NCBI GenBank assembly: GCA_029582165.1
Contig: CM055870.1
Location: forward strand, 13,534,832-13,598,831
Direction: 5' to 3'
DNA from: Portulaca oleracea
Taxonomy: Eukaryota > Streptophyta > Magnoliopsida > Caryophyllales > Portulacaceae
DNA: 64,000 nucleotides
Part shown: positions 37,047-49,442 of the stretch, piece by piece
How positions within the stretch are numbered: the stretch's first letter is position 1
Layout: each line of letters begins with the position of its first letter
Made by a program: the position numbers and the translations under genes
The notes under the pieces: model-generated
What the model was told of the DNA's origin: nothing
What the model saw: only the letters and a program-made list of their open reading frames with translations
Database searches by the model: none

Positions 37047-37119
37047 GCCGTCTTAGCTCAGCCGGCAGAGCGCATGGCTTTTAACCATGTGGTCGTGGGT
37101 TCGATTCCCACAGACGGCG
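37047..37119 (+). tRNA. tRNA-Lys (UUU)
   Basis: The cloverleaf reads directly. The acceptor stem pairs GCCGTCT with AGACGGC, with discriminator G at 37119. The D arm contains AGCTCAGCCGGCAGAGC, the anticodon stem is CATGG/CCATG around the loop CTTTTAA with anticodon TTT, and the T arm is GTGGGTTCGATTCCCAC. The A box and B box (GGTTCGATTCC) are intact, so it should be transcribed by RNA polymerase III. No intron. A short T run follows only at about 37138. The gene lies 119 bases upstream of, and divergent from, the start codon at 36928. Confidence 0.95.
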
Positions 37120-38182
37120 GTCAGATTAATGGTTACATTTAGAGTGAAATTTTGTCTGACCCAAAAAAAATCATGTTTAGACATACATGTTTCGTCCAAA
37201 TTTCAATACTGATCAAATTGACCAGATATTCGGACATAAAATTTCTTTTAACTTTAGTAAAAAAGTTAACAGTGTCTTAAAAGTTGAATAATCAAACACC
37301 CTATAATCATTTTTTTTTCTTCCAAAGATCGATAATTAATAGAAAATTTAACCATAGTATTTTCCTTTTTTTATACTACTTATATTGAATATTGACCTGA
37401 ATTTGTTCATGTTCAAATTGTCTAACCTTAAATCAATCTGGAAAAACAAATGTTGATATCAATTAACCATCTAATTCACCATTTTTATTTAGACTATTTT
37501 TATCAACGCCACCATAAAGCGAAAAAGGTAGAATTGAAAATGGCAATTTTTACATACAAATTACCAACTTTTGAAACTCTTCCCTAGCTTTGAATCAATG
37601 TATACAACTAAAATGGGTAAAAGAAAAAAATAATGCATGGCTAACATTCAAATCTAACAACAGAAAATAAAAATCCAAACACAATATTTTTCTTATTTAT
37701 GTTGTTAAGACTTGATTTGGACATTTATTTTGTAGCCGAGACTTGATTTCAATGTGAATATTGACAATCTCTAAATCGTCCAACCTTGATCAACTTAAAA
37801 AGAATGGGTATGAACTATGGACATCAATTTATCATCTCAAATTCAATCTCAACTGTGTTAACTTTAAATCGCATCCTAATTTTGACATTGATCATCCTAT
37901 CAAAAAAATTTCAACCTTGACCATTTTAACTCTTAATCGGACCTAAATCTTTGTTGGTGCTGCCAAAAGGCTAAAATAGTACAAGTACAAATTCTTAGAG
38001 TACAAAACTAATTCCCAACTTTTCAAACTCTTGATAAGCTTTGAACCAAAGCTTGATCATTTTGGCAAAACAGCAGATCCCATATTTTCACCCCCAAAAC
38101 CCCAACCAAATAATACATTCATTTCATACCAAACAATTTCTGTTGTGTATCGTCGACCTCTTCAAGTTTTCACCCTATGCTG
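37120..38182. other. Intergenic, no gene seen
   Basis: AT-rich spacer between the tRNA and the 3' end of the BAP31-type gene. Phrases around GACTTGATTT...TTGACAATC/TTGACCTGAATTTG recur near 37390 and 37735, suggesting an old repeat. No coding region recognised. Confidence 0.5.
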
Positions 38183-40591
38183 TCACCTTCGAAGAGCCTG
38201 TGTTTGAAGAGTCTGGTTATCCTCCAAGAGGCGGTCATACTCGAGCAGCAACTCAGCAGCTTGTTTTTGCAGGGCCATCACGTGCGCCTCTGCTGTCTCT
38301 ACCTTCTTGTCCTTCTCCTCTGATTCTGACTTCAGCTTTTTTACTTGTTCGGTTAATTTCGACATTTCGCTCTGCAAGGCTGCTATTTCTTTTGACGACT
38401 TCTCTTGCTTCTCCTTGAGCTCCTGTTTTTCTTTCTCCAGTTTTTCAAACTGCTCCTTTGTCGCGCCTACCTTGCTTCTAACGTCGATTAGTTTTCGGAG
38501 GTAATGGTGTATCCGGTCGATCAAAAACCCAAGAAATAGAGTGAATCCTGAAAACATTAATCTCCCTCATTAACACATGAGAAGTTAACTTATTTGGTCA
38601 CATGTAAAAGCGATCACTGGCCCATGGCCATTACCCCATATTAGCGTATTTAAAATGGGGAAAATTCCATGGAAAAGATACAATAGGTTCAAAATGTAAA
38701 TCTGAGGAACAGATCATGTAATGATTTACAATCATGAACCATTCAGACGAGGTAATATCTGATCATCTGGATTCCTTTAGCACATATACAGCTTTGAACA
38801 CCAGGAGCCTACACAAAAGCATCCACTTTCCATAGGTGTGGCGAAGGTAGAGCATGGAAAGATCAAACGAGCGTATGCAAGAAAGTTACCCACACTCTAA
38901 GTAAGACTCTATGAATAAATCCTGATTCTCATCCTAACAAATTTTAACCAAATCTGACACTACAAAATCCCGCCACCAAAGTAGTAATCTTGTTGGAGCA
39001 AAAAGGGAATCGGATGGAAATTTGCTCAAGTATTCAAGTAAGTCGAAAGCGTACCTTCTCTCATTTGACTTATATATCAACCATATTCCATATATAGTCA
39101 GCAGGATAAAACACTTGCTTTAGAAGAACTTAGACTCAAACTCTCAAGTCAACCTTAGAGTTTGTGACCACCAAAAACTAAGAAGACGTGATTCTCATGG
39201 GAAAGAGTACGAAGCGTCCTATGTCCAAACGACATTCTTAGACTTGGAACTCCACCAAATGGCATCAAGACACCCCTATTTATAGCCAAGAAATGGCACT
39301 TGGATAGGATATTGAATTTGAAGTGGATGATATTTGGATAATTCAAATAAATGATTAATAAGAACATTATCCGGAAATTGTTCATGCATGCGGCCGAAGG
39401 AAAATGAGCAAAAAGGCACTGGTTGAGTATGACACTAGCCGTGTCAGACTTTTGCACATTTTCTTTGCCGTTTGCCTTGCCACACGGCCCGTGTCTACAC
39501 TTATTCCGTCCGTGTCACCCTTAAACGGGCCTATTGGGCTCTGATATTCATCCTTGAATCTCCTTATGGCTATGTTAATAATCCTGGAGATTATTATCTT
39601 GAAATTGTATATTTTTTTTGCTGCCTTGATTAAATTATATTTAGCATGAACAAGGTACCAAAATTACACATACTTGAAATTATCCAACAAGTCTTACCCC
39701 TAAACATTGTGATTCGAAGATTGGATCCAATTGACCCAAGATTTAGAAACCATTTGCTACGTACTACCCCACAGAAAAGAAGCAAAGGAGGTTTGGCAAG
39801 GAATTGATTTCCAAAATATGGTCAGGTCCAATTGTGCTCAAACTTAATAAATAAATGCCAAACCTCATTAAACCCTACACACAAACTCTTCACTTGATCT
39901 CAACTACACATATGTTAGATGCTGGATGTTCGATTTAAAACTAAAAATGTGCAAATTTTCCAAACTATGGCCAGGTCCAGCACCTAGATATACACCTATG
40001 TCAAACACCTGCAGCCCAGTTCAGACATAATCTGGACATCCATAGATGTCTCATAGCACAAGCATGTCAACCTTACTAGTTATAGCTACAACACAAACAT
40101 GACAAATGAATACTTGATCCAAACTAATGAGTAATGACTGTCATCTCAAAAATCCATGTATTTAAGCTACATAGAGTTCACAAATTCAACACCAAATGAA
40201 ATCAAGGGCACAAGACAAAAGTTTGCATAGACATCCAGAGCAAAACACAGGAAAAGTTCACATTGAGCTACATAGAGAAGATAGAGAGATAGGTTTAGGG
40301 CATACCCATAAGTGAAGCTTCAAGCAAGTGTGTTCTCCAAAGAACTTGATCCATAGGAGACATTGTCCCAAGTTTAGCACCTTTGTTTTGGATCTTGACA
40401 ATGTTCATAAGACTTGACACTAAAATCACAGACATTGTTCCTGCAATTGTCCTCACAGTAGCTGGACCTTTCCCCATTTTAACTTGATCCAAGCTCTTCA
40501 TCACCAGCTCCCTCAAAGGCCCTATCTTCACCAACATTAGAAATGCCATGGCACCCTCCACAAACAACACCAGAAACAACAGCTGAATCAT
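38183..40591 (-). CDS. BAP31-type ER membrane protein, 216 aa
   Basis: Two exons on the minus strand, 40591-40306 and 38547-38183, join in phase (651 bases with stop); the junction restores LEASLMGFTLFLGFLIDR. The protein has the BAP31/BAP29 layout: three hydrophobic segments (IQLLFLVLFVEGAMAFLMLV, TMSVILVSSLMNIV, and GFTLFLGFLIDRI) then a C-terminal coiled coil rich in Lys and Glu (from about residue 120, with QFEKLEKEKQELKEKQE and EIAALQSEMSKLTEQVKKLK). BAP31 proteins sit in the ER membrane and help sort and export membrane proteins, with the coil in the cytosol; that is family knowledge. It ends TLQTQALRR, with no dilysine retrieval signal visible. The start ATG at 40591 gives the expected short lumenal N-terminus. 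The upstream leader contains a 124-base tandem duplication. Confidence 0.9.
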
Positions 40592-40677
40592 CTTTTTAGA
40601 AACTATGTTTCCTCCTTGAATTAGAAGGGGGAGTAAATTCCAAGACTTTAGAAGTGAACAAGGGGGGAAATCAAAAA

Positions 40678-40925
40678 CCCAGTTCAGAATACCAGATTTG
40701 ACTTCAAATGTCTACAAAATTAGGATGAAGCAGAGAGAAAGTAGGGTTCTTGAACAAACCCATGTATCGAAAGAAGTACAAATGAGGGGGAAAATCAGAA
40801 ACCCAGTTCAGAAAACCAGATTTGACTTCAAATGTCTACAAAATTAGCATGAAATAGAAAGAGTGTAAGGTTCTTGAACAAACCCATGAATCGAAAGAAG
40901 GACAAATGAGGGGGGAAGCCTTCAA
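40678..40925. repeat. 124-base tandem duplication upstream of the BAP31-type gene
   Basis: Units 40678-40801 and 40802-40925 begin CCCAGTTCAGAAxACCAGAT and are about 90 percent alike by eye. They lie 90-330 bases upstream of the start codon (minus strand), in the likely leader or promoter. Confidence 0.85.
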
Positions 40926-41422
40926 AGTTGATTAAAAATTGGAAGTTTTCATGAAACCCAGTACAGGAACTGAGAAAATTGGGCAGATAGAAAGGGTTTA
41001 ACAAAAGAAACTCCAAAAACCTCCACAGCTAGTACAGAAACCCAAGGTTGAAGGCTACAGATCTGTGGATTCACCGAAGCTTATGAAATGAAAGCCCCCC
41101 TTTGGATTATTATGGGAAAATCAGGTGGTGGGGTTTCCCATTTTGGGGGCTGAAAAGTGAAGAGGGAGGATAGAATGGTAAAGGGGGAGTAAAGTATGAT
41201 TAATGGAGGATTAGAATGGGAATGAGGAAGGGGAATGCATTAAAAAAGAGTTAAGACCCCCTAGAGAAAAGGCAGAAGAGAGGACAAGGATTGTCAGAGA
41301 GAATAGAGTACTACACTGCTACTTGGACTTGGACTTGGACGTCGAGTCACTCGCTGGGAGACCACTAGGAGACCACTGCACTCTTCAGTTGCCTGCCCAG
41401 CACCCAAGAGGCCAAGATGCTA

Positions 41423-41926
41423 CTCCCTCCGTTACACATGAAGGCTAATAGTTCTTTTGTGTTATTGGTAAAATATACAAATTGTATGATGTTGTGAAAT
41501 TGTGAAAAATATGGTGGGGTGTAAAATGATATGGTGAAATTTGTGAAAAATGTAGTTAATGTGGTAGCTGAGGAGAGAAAATGTGAAAAGTAAAGAGAGA
41601 GAAAAGTGCATAAATATATTGATAATGATTGTGGTAAAATGTGGTATAGTAAAGTAAAATATTGAACAATATTGAGTGGTATGGTGAGGTGTAGAAACAC
41701 ACCGCGCCGCATAAAAGAAAAGGCTTAATTGTCACTTAGTTGACTGTCATAGTATCTAATATCACTCTTTGATTGATAATTTTTTTATATAATATTTTTT
41801 AATACAAATTTAATGGTAGTAATTTTGTATATTAAATCATTATATATATTTAGAAATTTACGTCAAAATTTTTAAAGTTTGTCTGTACAATTTTCGAAGA
41901 CGACAATTAATATAGATCGGAGGGAG
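41423..41926. mobile_element. Stowaway-type MITE interrupted by a hAT-like MITE
   Basis: Perfect outer ends CTCCCTCCGT and ATCGGAGGGAG with TA on both sides (41421-41422 and 41927-41928). The middle, about 41440-41715, is a second element of the CCACA/TGTGG-rich family seen at 17.5-19.5 kb and 49.1-49.4 kb, ending GCGCCGCATAAAAGAAAAGG. Neither codes for protein. Confidence 0.7.
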
Positions 41927-42076
41927 TAATTTTCACAATTTTTTCCCTTATATCCTCGTCTTTTTTAAATTTTATAGCACATCCCAAATTCACGATGCCT
42001 TATTCGATAAGTAATTTAGACATTGAGACTATACCTGAACTTAGATGTCTGATGTCCGGCTTGTATATATAGGTAA

Positions 42077-42375
42077 TGTAACGCCCCGGCCCCTCCCGGG
42101 GCCGTGGACATTGCCGATAACCGCTTCAAGGATCGCTGACTGACCCCACAAATCAACACGAGTCTTTCCAGCGTGCTTCGTCCTCGTTCACACGATGCCT
42201 GAGAAAAATTCCCAGGAAGTCACCCATCCTTTGACTACTCCGATCCCAGCCAAGCACGCTTAACTGAGGAGTTACCAACGGATGAACTACCATAAAAGAA
42301 GGTGCACCTTGGTCATACAAGTAGTCATTTCAATTCTTTTAAGTCACACTTTAACCACATATCCGAGGTGTTACA
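42077..42375 (-). mobile_element. Cassandra-type solo LTR with 5S rRNA sequence, minus
   Basis: On the minus strand it starts TGTAACACCTCGGATATGTG and ends GGGGCGTTACA. It contains the 5S-like GTTAAGCGTGCTTGGCTGGG and GGATGGGTGAC(T)TCCTGGGAA. Flanks are GGTAA and GTGGA, so no target duplication is visible, unlike the other two copies. Confidence 0.85.
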
Positions 42376-42991
42376 GTGGATGGGGAGATTCATGCGCAGT
42401 CACCTTGCGGGGCAAAGATTCTGGAATGGATTGTGGCACAACGAGCACGTTGTGCGTTTAAGTGGGGTGATTGTACCATAAAACTGAATAAGGCTTAAAA
42501 TCCAAACCAAAAACTACACTGAATAAAACCAGTTTGGTGTGAACCCGCTGTTTTTCGGTTTATTTCAATCCAACCGAATAATGTAGACCCCTACCTCCCC
42601 TCTCAAAAAAAAAAAAAAAAAAGATAGAAAATAGGATAAAACTATTGTTTGCACGTAGAGCGGCTCGCCCTGCAAAATTGCAAACCCGCAATCAAAACAA
42701 ATTCATGACCGTCTTTTGTTCTTATTTTCCTTGACAAATTTTACAAATTAAACTGATGCCTACTATTATTTAATGGAACTAAGGAAAGAACACCTGTTAT
42801 GCCCAGCTACCAGTAAGAAGAGAAGAAGATTATCTTTACATAATTTCCAAGGGAGAGGAGGAAGAACAAAGAACAATATAACAATTGTTTTGGCTAAAGT
42901 ATACCCTAACTAACAGAGCAGCTAAACTTGATACTTTTAAGAATGTCTACAGGTCAACAACCATCACTGACATTATATATAAGTTCTAATA
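42376..42991. other. Intergenic, 3' side of the ABI5-type gene
   Basis: No gene seen. Contains an A tract at 42606-42622. The part next to 42991 should be the 3' UTR of the minus-strand bZIP gene. Confidence 0.5.
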
Positions 42992-45900
42992 TTAAAGTGT
43001 GCAGCTACAGCTTCTCCTCATTGTCTTTAGCTTCTCTTGAGCTCTTTGTGCTCTGCTTAGTGCCATTCTTTGCTCCTCCACATACTGCATGGCAACAACA
43101 TAACCAAATTTCTTTACAATCTTAACATAAGATGTATTCACATAATTAATCCAACCAAAACACGCATATCATAAAAAGGTAGAACCAGTTAAGACATTAA
43201 TTATAGCGTGTTCGGTGTCACCAAGGAACCAAAAGTCGTACCGGAAGTCGTACGTTCCCACTCAAATCCGAAAGTCGTACGTTCCCATTCATACATGCTC
43301 AATTCTAAAAGTTGGGGGCTCTCGAAAGAAAAAAAGTTCGGCAATTCTTATGTCTAAAATTCAAGGAAAGATTATAGTAAATATAAATAGTGGCTACTGA
43401 ATGAGCCTTGAATTGAGCCTTGAATTGAAACCAGGCGACATCATAAACCTATTGCAAAGCCCATTTTCACATAGAAAGATAGTTGGGCTACTTCGCCCTC
43501 CTCATTCCCCTAGGACCTGGTCTAACACCGCTTTGCCCTAGTTGATGTAATGAAAAACTTTAGGACATGAGCTACGGACCACACTGGCCCAAAAGTATAA
43601 AATTTCCGTGGATCCAAACAACTTATACACAAGCTCCTTATTTCACTTTTCCTCTTACCAATATCCATGGGGTACTAGTTCACAAGTGACCGAAAGACGT
43701 GATAGCTAAGTAGCTACCAATCCCATCTTTCAAACTCTCCACCAAAGTTGAAGTAAAAAAAATGTCATGAAACTTTACTGATGGGTATCTCTAAAATACG
43801 TATATAGCAAATGGCTAACCTACCCCTTTGAGAACCAAAACCAATAGGCACAGTGAATATACACAAGCTCCTAAGATATGAACACACATTACTATATTTG
43901 TGTGTCTGTAAAGAAGAACTCTGTATGAATATATTTATATAACATCATATTCATATCACATTTTCAAATATAGCTATCTTGTTATCACATTTTCGAATAT
44001 GGCTTGTTGGAAACTAAAGATTAACCGTGAAAATAAAACCAAAACCAAAAGATACCCTACTAAAAATCCAACCATCCTCACGGGGCCTTGGTGGGTGGCA
44101 AACTTTTAAAAGATGGGTTTCATCTGAGTGCTGCTCAAACAGGTACAGGTTCTACAGGTACAGGTTCTACTGTAAGGCCTACATACCCACCGGTACACGT
44201 ATCCAACCCGAACAACACTTTCTTCTTAAGAAAAGAAAAATTTAGTCAGCATACACAGCGTGTTTTTTCGACCCGCTTAAGAAATATGCTTATTATGTAC
44301 CTGTTAATATATTAGAAGGAAAAACAATTTGAAGGCTCATATATGAATATGTACATGTTGGTATCCACCTAGGATTATTCTTTTTTGTTTATTTACATTT
44401 TTTGACTTGCTACTATGATAAAAAAAACCACATAACTGAGACGATCATTTAAGTTGAGGACGAAGGGGATTACCTGTTGTTTCCGCTGCCTCTCCATCTC
44501 TGCCTGTTGCATCATACAACTTATGTTAAATTAATATCATATTACCAAAGTTAAGGGCACCCTATACAATAATAATAAAACAATAACGAGTAGCGTTACT
44601 TACCAAGGCCTGTTTGAGTTGCGCATTCTCCTCCCTCAGCTGGTTCAACTCTGCTTCTAGCTCTACAGTATAAGCCTGTTCCAAGCACAAATTTCAGAAA
44701 CATACAAACTTCACAAACGATAAAATAAAATATTTCCTCCATGCTACTCTCGAAGGCTCATATATGATTATGGGCTTAAGTTGGTGTGTTATGATACCCT
44801 CGCCTAGCCTATTGAACTTTCAACTTACACCTTTAACGGGACTTAGTTGGGTCAACTTATCCTTGTTAAAAAAAAAAATTTATATCATACTTAATCATTG
44901 TCATCATCCATAAATATTTGTAATTACAGGAACATATTATTTAAATTCACTGGTATAAATTATAACTAACTCAAAAGTCAAAATGCAACAAGAAATGTCT
45001 TGATTTGTCCCATTCGGGACTAACAGATCATACAAGTTCAAGTTGAAAAAGGGCGACAAAAATGTACTAGTCAAGTTGATAACCACTCTCAATTTTCTAA
45101 ACCGTTAACCAAGGTTGAATACTTAGCAAAAACAAAAAATAACTCGAAATGGGCGCATATAGAGATAACTAAACTACCTGCTTTCTGGCACGAGACCTGG
45201 CCGCGGATTCCCTGTTCTTAATCATCCTCCTCTGCCTCCTCTCGACGACCATCTCCACCGGGCCATCCATCATCCTCTTCCTCCCTCTCAACGCCCCCAT
45301 GTCCATCCCGTACTGCCCCCCTCCCGGGTTATCCACCTGACCCGGCCCGCATATCCCCTCTGGCGACACCGGACTCACCGGGGCACCGAACCCTACCCCG
45401 ACCCCGCCCCCGTTGTTGTTCACTCTCCCTCCTCCGTAGCACGGAGCCGCAGGCGCCGGGTACCCATTGCTCCTCTTCCCATTTCCCAGGTACCCGGCAC
45501 CCTCCCCTCCCCCGGCGCCAACTGGCATTCCCGGGTACGGCCCGCCCATCATGGGCCGGGCCACAAAGCCCGCCCCTGGGTTGGCGTACCCATACTGGTG
45601 AGCATGTGGGTGGGCATGCTGAGCTGGCGGCACAGCCGGTGTCGGGGCAGCCGGGTGGGACCCGGCCTGTTCCCGAACTACCCCGGCCTTGACGAGGAAG
45701 TCCTCCAGCGTCATCTCCCCGAACGTGGGCTGTCTCTGGTGGGTAGGATTGGGATTTCCCCCAACCTCGACCTCAACCTCCCGGCGCTGCTGAGGTGGAT
45801 GCTGACTGCGCTGGATCTCCGACCAGACCTCGTCAACCGTCTTCCGACACAGCGGGGCGGGCAACGACAGCGACCCCTGCCTCGACAGACTCTGCTGCTT

Positions 45901-46320
45901 CGCGATCATCTCACCGACCCCACCAACACCCGGCTGCAACTGGGCAGAGTTACCATGTTGGCTAAGGTTATGGAGTTCGTTGTGGTGCTGATTATGATGA
46001 TGAGCCTGGTTCTCCTCGGCGGTCCATATGCTGTTGAGGAACTCATCCATGTTCATGGACCCGAAATTCTTACCATTCTCGCACAGGGTGTGCTGGAACT
46101 CATCGAGTGTCAGGGAGTAGATTGACGACTGCCTCCCAAGATTCGGGAACGACGCGTAGTTGTTGTTGTTATTATTATTGGTCGCGGTTTCAGCATTGTT
46201 GGTGGTGTTGTGGGGTTCGTAACTAGTACTGCCATGGTTGCTGCTCTGCTCTTTCCGGTGATGATCGGTCGACGAATCGACTTCCCCCCGGGAGATTATC
46301 TCTGCCTCAGCAACTACCAT
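42992..46320 (-). CDS. ABI5: ABI5-type group A bZIP transcription factor, 445 aa
   Basis: Four coding exons on the minus strand: 46320-45178, 44675-44604, 44503-44474 and 43084-42992, 1338 bases with stop, all in phase. The product has every ABI5 block in order: C1 with SFPNLGRQSSIYSLTLDEFQ and ENGKNFGSMNMDEFLNSIW (residues about 57-98), C2 with SLSRQGSLSLPAPLCRKTVD, C3 with RQPTFGEMTLEDFLVKAG, then RGRKRMMDGPVEMVVERRQR, the basic region MIKNRESAARSRARKQAYTV and a leucine zipper split over exons 2-4, and the C-terminal RRSCSCTL corresponding to the C4 block. The serines in RQSS and RQGS are the usual SnRK2-type phosphorylation sites. Length is close to Arabidopsis ABI5 (442). ABI5 binds ABRE elements and mediates abscisic acid responses in seeds and seedlings. 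Poly-Asn, His-rich and Gly/Pro-rich linkers are present. A leader intron and an ABRE promoter are inferred upstream. Confidence 0.93.
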
Positions 46321-46365
46321 TCTATCCCTTTCCTTGATTTATGTTATCCAATCTTGTGTTTGTCC

Positions 46366-48813
46366 CTGCAACCAATTTTACACTAGTTGAGATGACATGC
46401 TATATAATGTCAGTAAAACACTTGTTTTGTGATCCAAGGTAAATTGTTAGATAATCCAGGTTCACTTAGGTAGAAAGATCCAATATGTATGAAAGTTTAT
46501 ACTTTTTTTGTTTCCAAATTCTCTAATTTTCATACATGTAGCTTCCAAAGAACATGTGCATGTCTACTTTAGTTATGTATAAACTCAAAAGCATCTAACA
46601 AACACTCGTGATCAAAGTTGGATGAGATCAGATATATATAGAGACTAGAGAGAGAGCTCAGCTCTGTCACTGATAAAAAGAGGACATTTCTTCGGACCAC
46701 AAGAGTGTGAAGACACTCCTATAGATTCATATAGCTCTTAGGTGAATATCCTACTTCTTTTTACTAATTTTTATTTAATAATATAATACAGTAAAACAAA
46801 ATTATAATTTTGCACATTTCAAATTCAGCGATGAATGGTTTATATATTTAACATGGAGAAGTATTTTTAATGCGATAAGTTGCAATTCCCCTTTTGTTCC
46901 TTGTTAGGAAAATAGCCAAATTAGTCCATCAGAAATATAACAATTGGGTGATAATATGTGTCTTGTCCCAAGACACTACTTAAGTGTCTTTCTTTTTATA
47001 AAATTAATTAATACGTATTATCATTTTTAACCTCAAATTTTTTGACAGATACTATTAATTATCAATTATAAGAAGTTTGGAACTTGTTGACTACGCTAAC
47101 AATTAAAATTGACACCCTAACGAATGAACCCGTCCGTTGGGCATATTTTAGACGCCTTTTTGTAAATTTTTAAAAATATATATAAAAGTGTGATTTTATA
47201 CCATTTATATATTATCATCATAGTTATAGAAGTTATTCATGTAATTTTTTTTCAATTTAATTTACAAATATATATGTTTTGTACCATGAGAAGACACTTA
47301 ATAAGTGCCTTCCTCGATACATTTATCATTTCCGTATAACAAGGGTTATATAAATGTAAAATAATTAAACAAAACTAGTGCATCCAACAAAATGAAATTT
47401 AACATATTTAAAAAAGATAACGCATCCCAATAAAAAAAGTTGACATTGTTAATTTACTAAGCTTTATATTATAAATTTATTATGATAATATTAATATAAT
47501 ACAAACTATTTTTTTTTTGAAATTTAGTATAATTTTGGATTTAAAAAAATGAATTATATATTTACTTAATATATGTAATAATGTATTGGACACCCTTTAT
47601 CTGAAGACCTAGATCCGTCACTGCTCAATACCCACCGGCCACCACAGCCATCCACATGAGAAAGTCAATGGGAAGTTGCTCCATTGGGTAACAAAGATAA
47701 TGAATATCAAGGGTTCTATACCCATGAAGAAGTTGGCCATATGAATATGAAGGGTCCGATCAACACTGCAGTGTTACACTACGTATAATAAATGGAAGGT
47801 ATTTTTTGGGTTTGCTTTGGTAGCTAGCAATTCTCGTAGGCAAGTATAGGAAATGTCTAAGTACAGGCCTTTAAAGCGGTAAGTTAGGTTTATCCTTTTC
47901 TAACCTTACCTTACCTTATTCGATTCCCAAAAAACAAATTTAAACCAAAGTCAAAATTTTATCCTTACATTTCTTTATGATACCTTACCAGACCTAACTT
48001 AATCCTATCACTCTAAAAAATAATGTCATAGTTTTCAATGACCTAGATGATCATTATGTATTTTTTTTTGAATCATGGTTTCAAAGTTATGTACTGCCAT
48101 TATTGACAAATCTCTATTGAATTCTAGATTTGAACAATTATCTCCAAACTCTTTGATTCTGGCTTACACCCAATTTGCAGCCGGATTTCAAGTATTCGAC
48201 TACCAAGTACTAGCTAGTATACTACTCTAATATATACCGGCTAGTTGAATTGAAATCATGTCTTAAAGTTAAATCCATGTACGTATTGCCATCGTAATTA
48301 ACAACCCCACAACTAACCATGTCAAGTAAGATGGCCTCACTATAACCCATCAAAACTAAATTATATATAGCAAAATTTGTATCATGAATTATCATCACAA
48401 TAAGTCAATAAGAATTAGTAAACACTGTAGCAGAACTTGTATTATAAATTACTACCTCCGTCCTAAATGAATGTCAATTTGACTAAAAGTTCAGTCAAAA
48501 TGACACTCATTTAGGGGCGGAGGGAGTATTATCACATAACTAATGACAAGACCATCTCATATAAAAAATTTGTTAATGAGAAGCAAAGATGGTCTCACAA
48601 ATGTCATCCTCAATATGACCTTAATTTCTCTTTTGATCCAAAATTATTGTTCAAGTTTTGAGCAATTGCTTAGTTAGTCTCAATCCATATAGTATAACAA
48701 CTAAAAAATCTCCAAACACATTATAGTATTGGGTTGAGGTTGTCAATTAATTCCCTAGGTAGCTAATTTTGGGGTGTAAAAAATAAATGGGAGGTATATA
48801 TAGAAAGATTTAC
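46366..48813 (-). other. Inferred 5' UTR intron of the ABI5-type gene
   Basis: A good donor (TTAAG|GTAAATC, exon end 48814) and acceptor (TTGGTTGCAG|GGACAAAC, exon start 46365) on the minus strand bracket this 2.4-kb AT-rich stretch. It would join a leader exon (about 49025-48814) to the exon carrying the start codon. It holds a 75-base MITE (48452-48526) and no gene. The arrangement is inferred without transcripts. Confidence 0.5.
48452..48526. mobile_element. 75-base Stowaway-type MITE
   Basis: Ends CTACCTCCGTCCTAAATGA and, inverted, CTCCCTCCGCCCCTAAATGA with TA on both sides. The whole element folds into one long hairpin. Confidence 0.85.
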
Positions 48814-49021
48814 CTTAAGATAAGAATAATATATGGTGGATAATTGATCAGTGTGGAACCACCAAACTTGTTTTGTTATTTTTTCGTTGAGGATGAATGG
48901 GAGAATATGTTGTCTTGGGGAAGAAGGACAAAGCTAGGGAGTTGAAAACAAGAGAACTCAAGAACTTGAGCCAAAGCAACGAACCAAACAAATATTAGAA
49001 ATTATTATGGGAGAGACCTAA

Positions 49022-49090
49022 AAAGAGTAAGGAAAAATCAACAGCTGTCCCTTTATATACACGTGTCTGTAACTCAACGTCCCACGTGCA
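49022..49090 (-). promoter_or_regulatory. Candidate ABI5 promoter: TATA box and two G-box/ABREs
   Basis: On the minus strand two CACGTG palindromes (49083-49088 and 49060-49065) precede TATATAAAG at 49059-49051. The nearer one reads ACACGTGTC, an abscisic acid response element core with G-box. A transcription start about 30 bases downstream would fall near 49025 and feed the leader exon. ABI5-type genes are known to respond to ABA through ABREs, so self-regulation is plausible. Confidence 0.6.
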
Positions 49091-49125
49091 AATGCCTTCT
49101 AATTTTGTATTAATTAATCGCAAAA

Positions 49126-49442
49126 TTACTCCAAGGTGTTGCGGACAGTTCACAATATCTGTAATATGGTGCTTTTGTCGTGCAATATTGTACCACGATT
49201 CACTATATTATTCTGTTTCCCACGCTTCATCAAACTTAACCAGAATCATTAATTACAATATATCTCATCACTTTTTTCTTCTACTCTTCATATTTCATCT
49301 CCTTACCTACCATATCAACCATATATTTCACGGATTTTACCATATCATTTCATATTTTACAACAATTTCACCATACTGCACTATTTCCGCATCTTACCAA
49401 CCACACAAAAAAACAAGGCTTAAGGTGGTATTCTTTTCGGTG
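49126..49442. mobile_element. CCACA/TGTGG-family hAT-like MITE
   Basis: AT-rich with ACCATATCA and TTCACxATA phrases, ending AAAAAACAAGGCTTAAGGTG. It resembles, inverted, the inner element at 41440-41715. Ends and duplication are not firmly set. It lies just upstream of the candidate ABI5 promoter. Confidence 0.5.

Noticed and set aside
45598..46125. Plus-strand open frame of 175 codons
   Set aside because: Antisense shadow of the GC-rich ABI5 exon 1.
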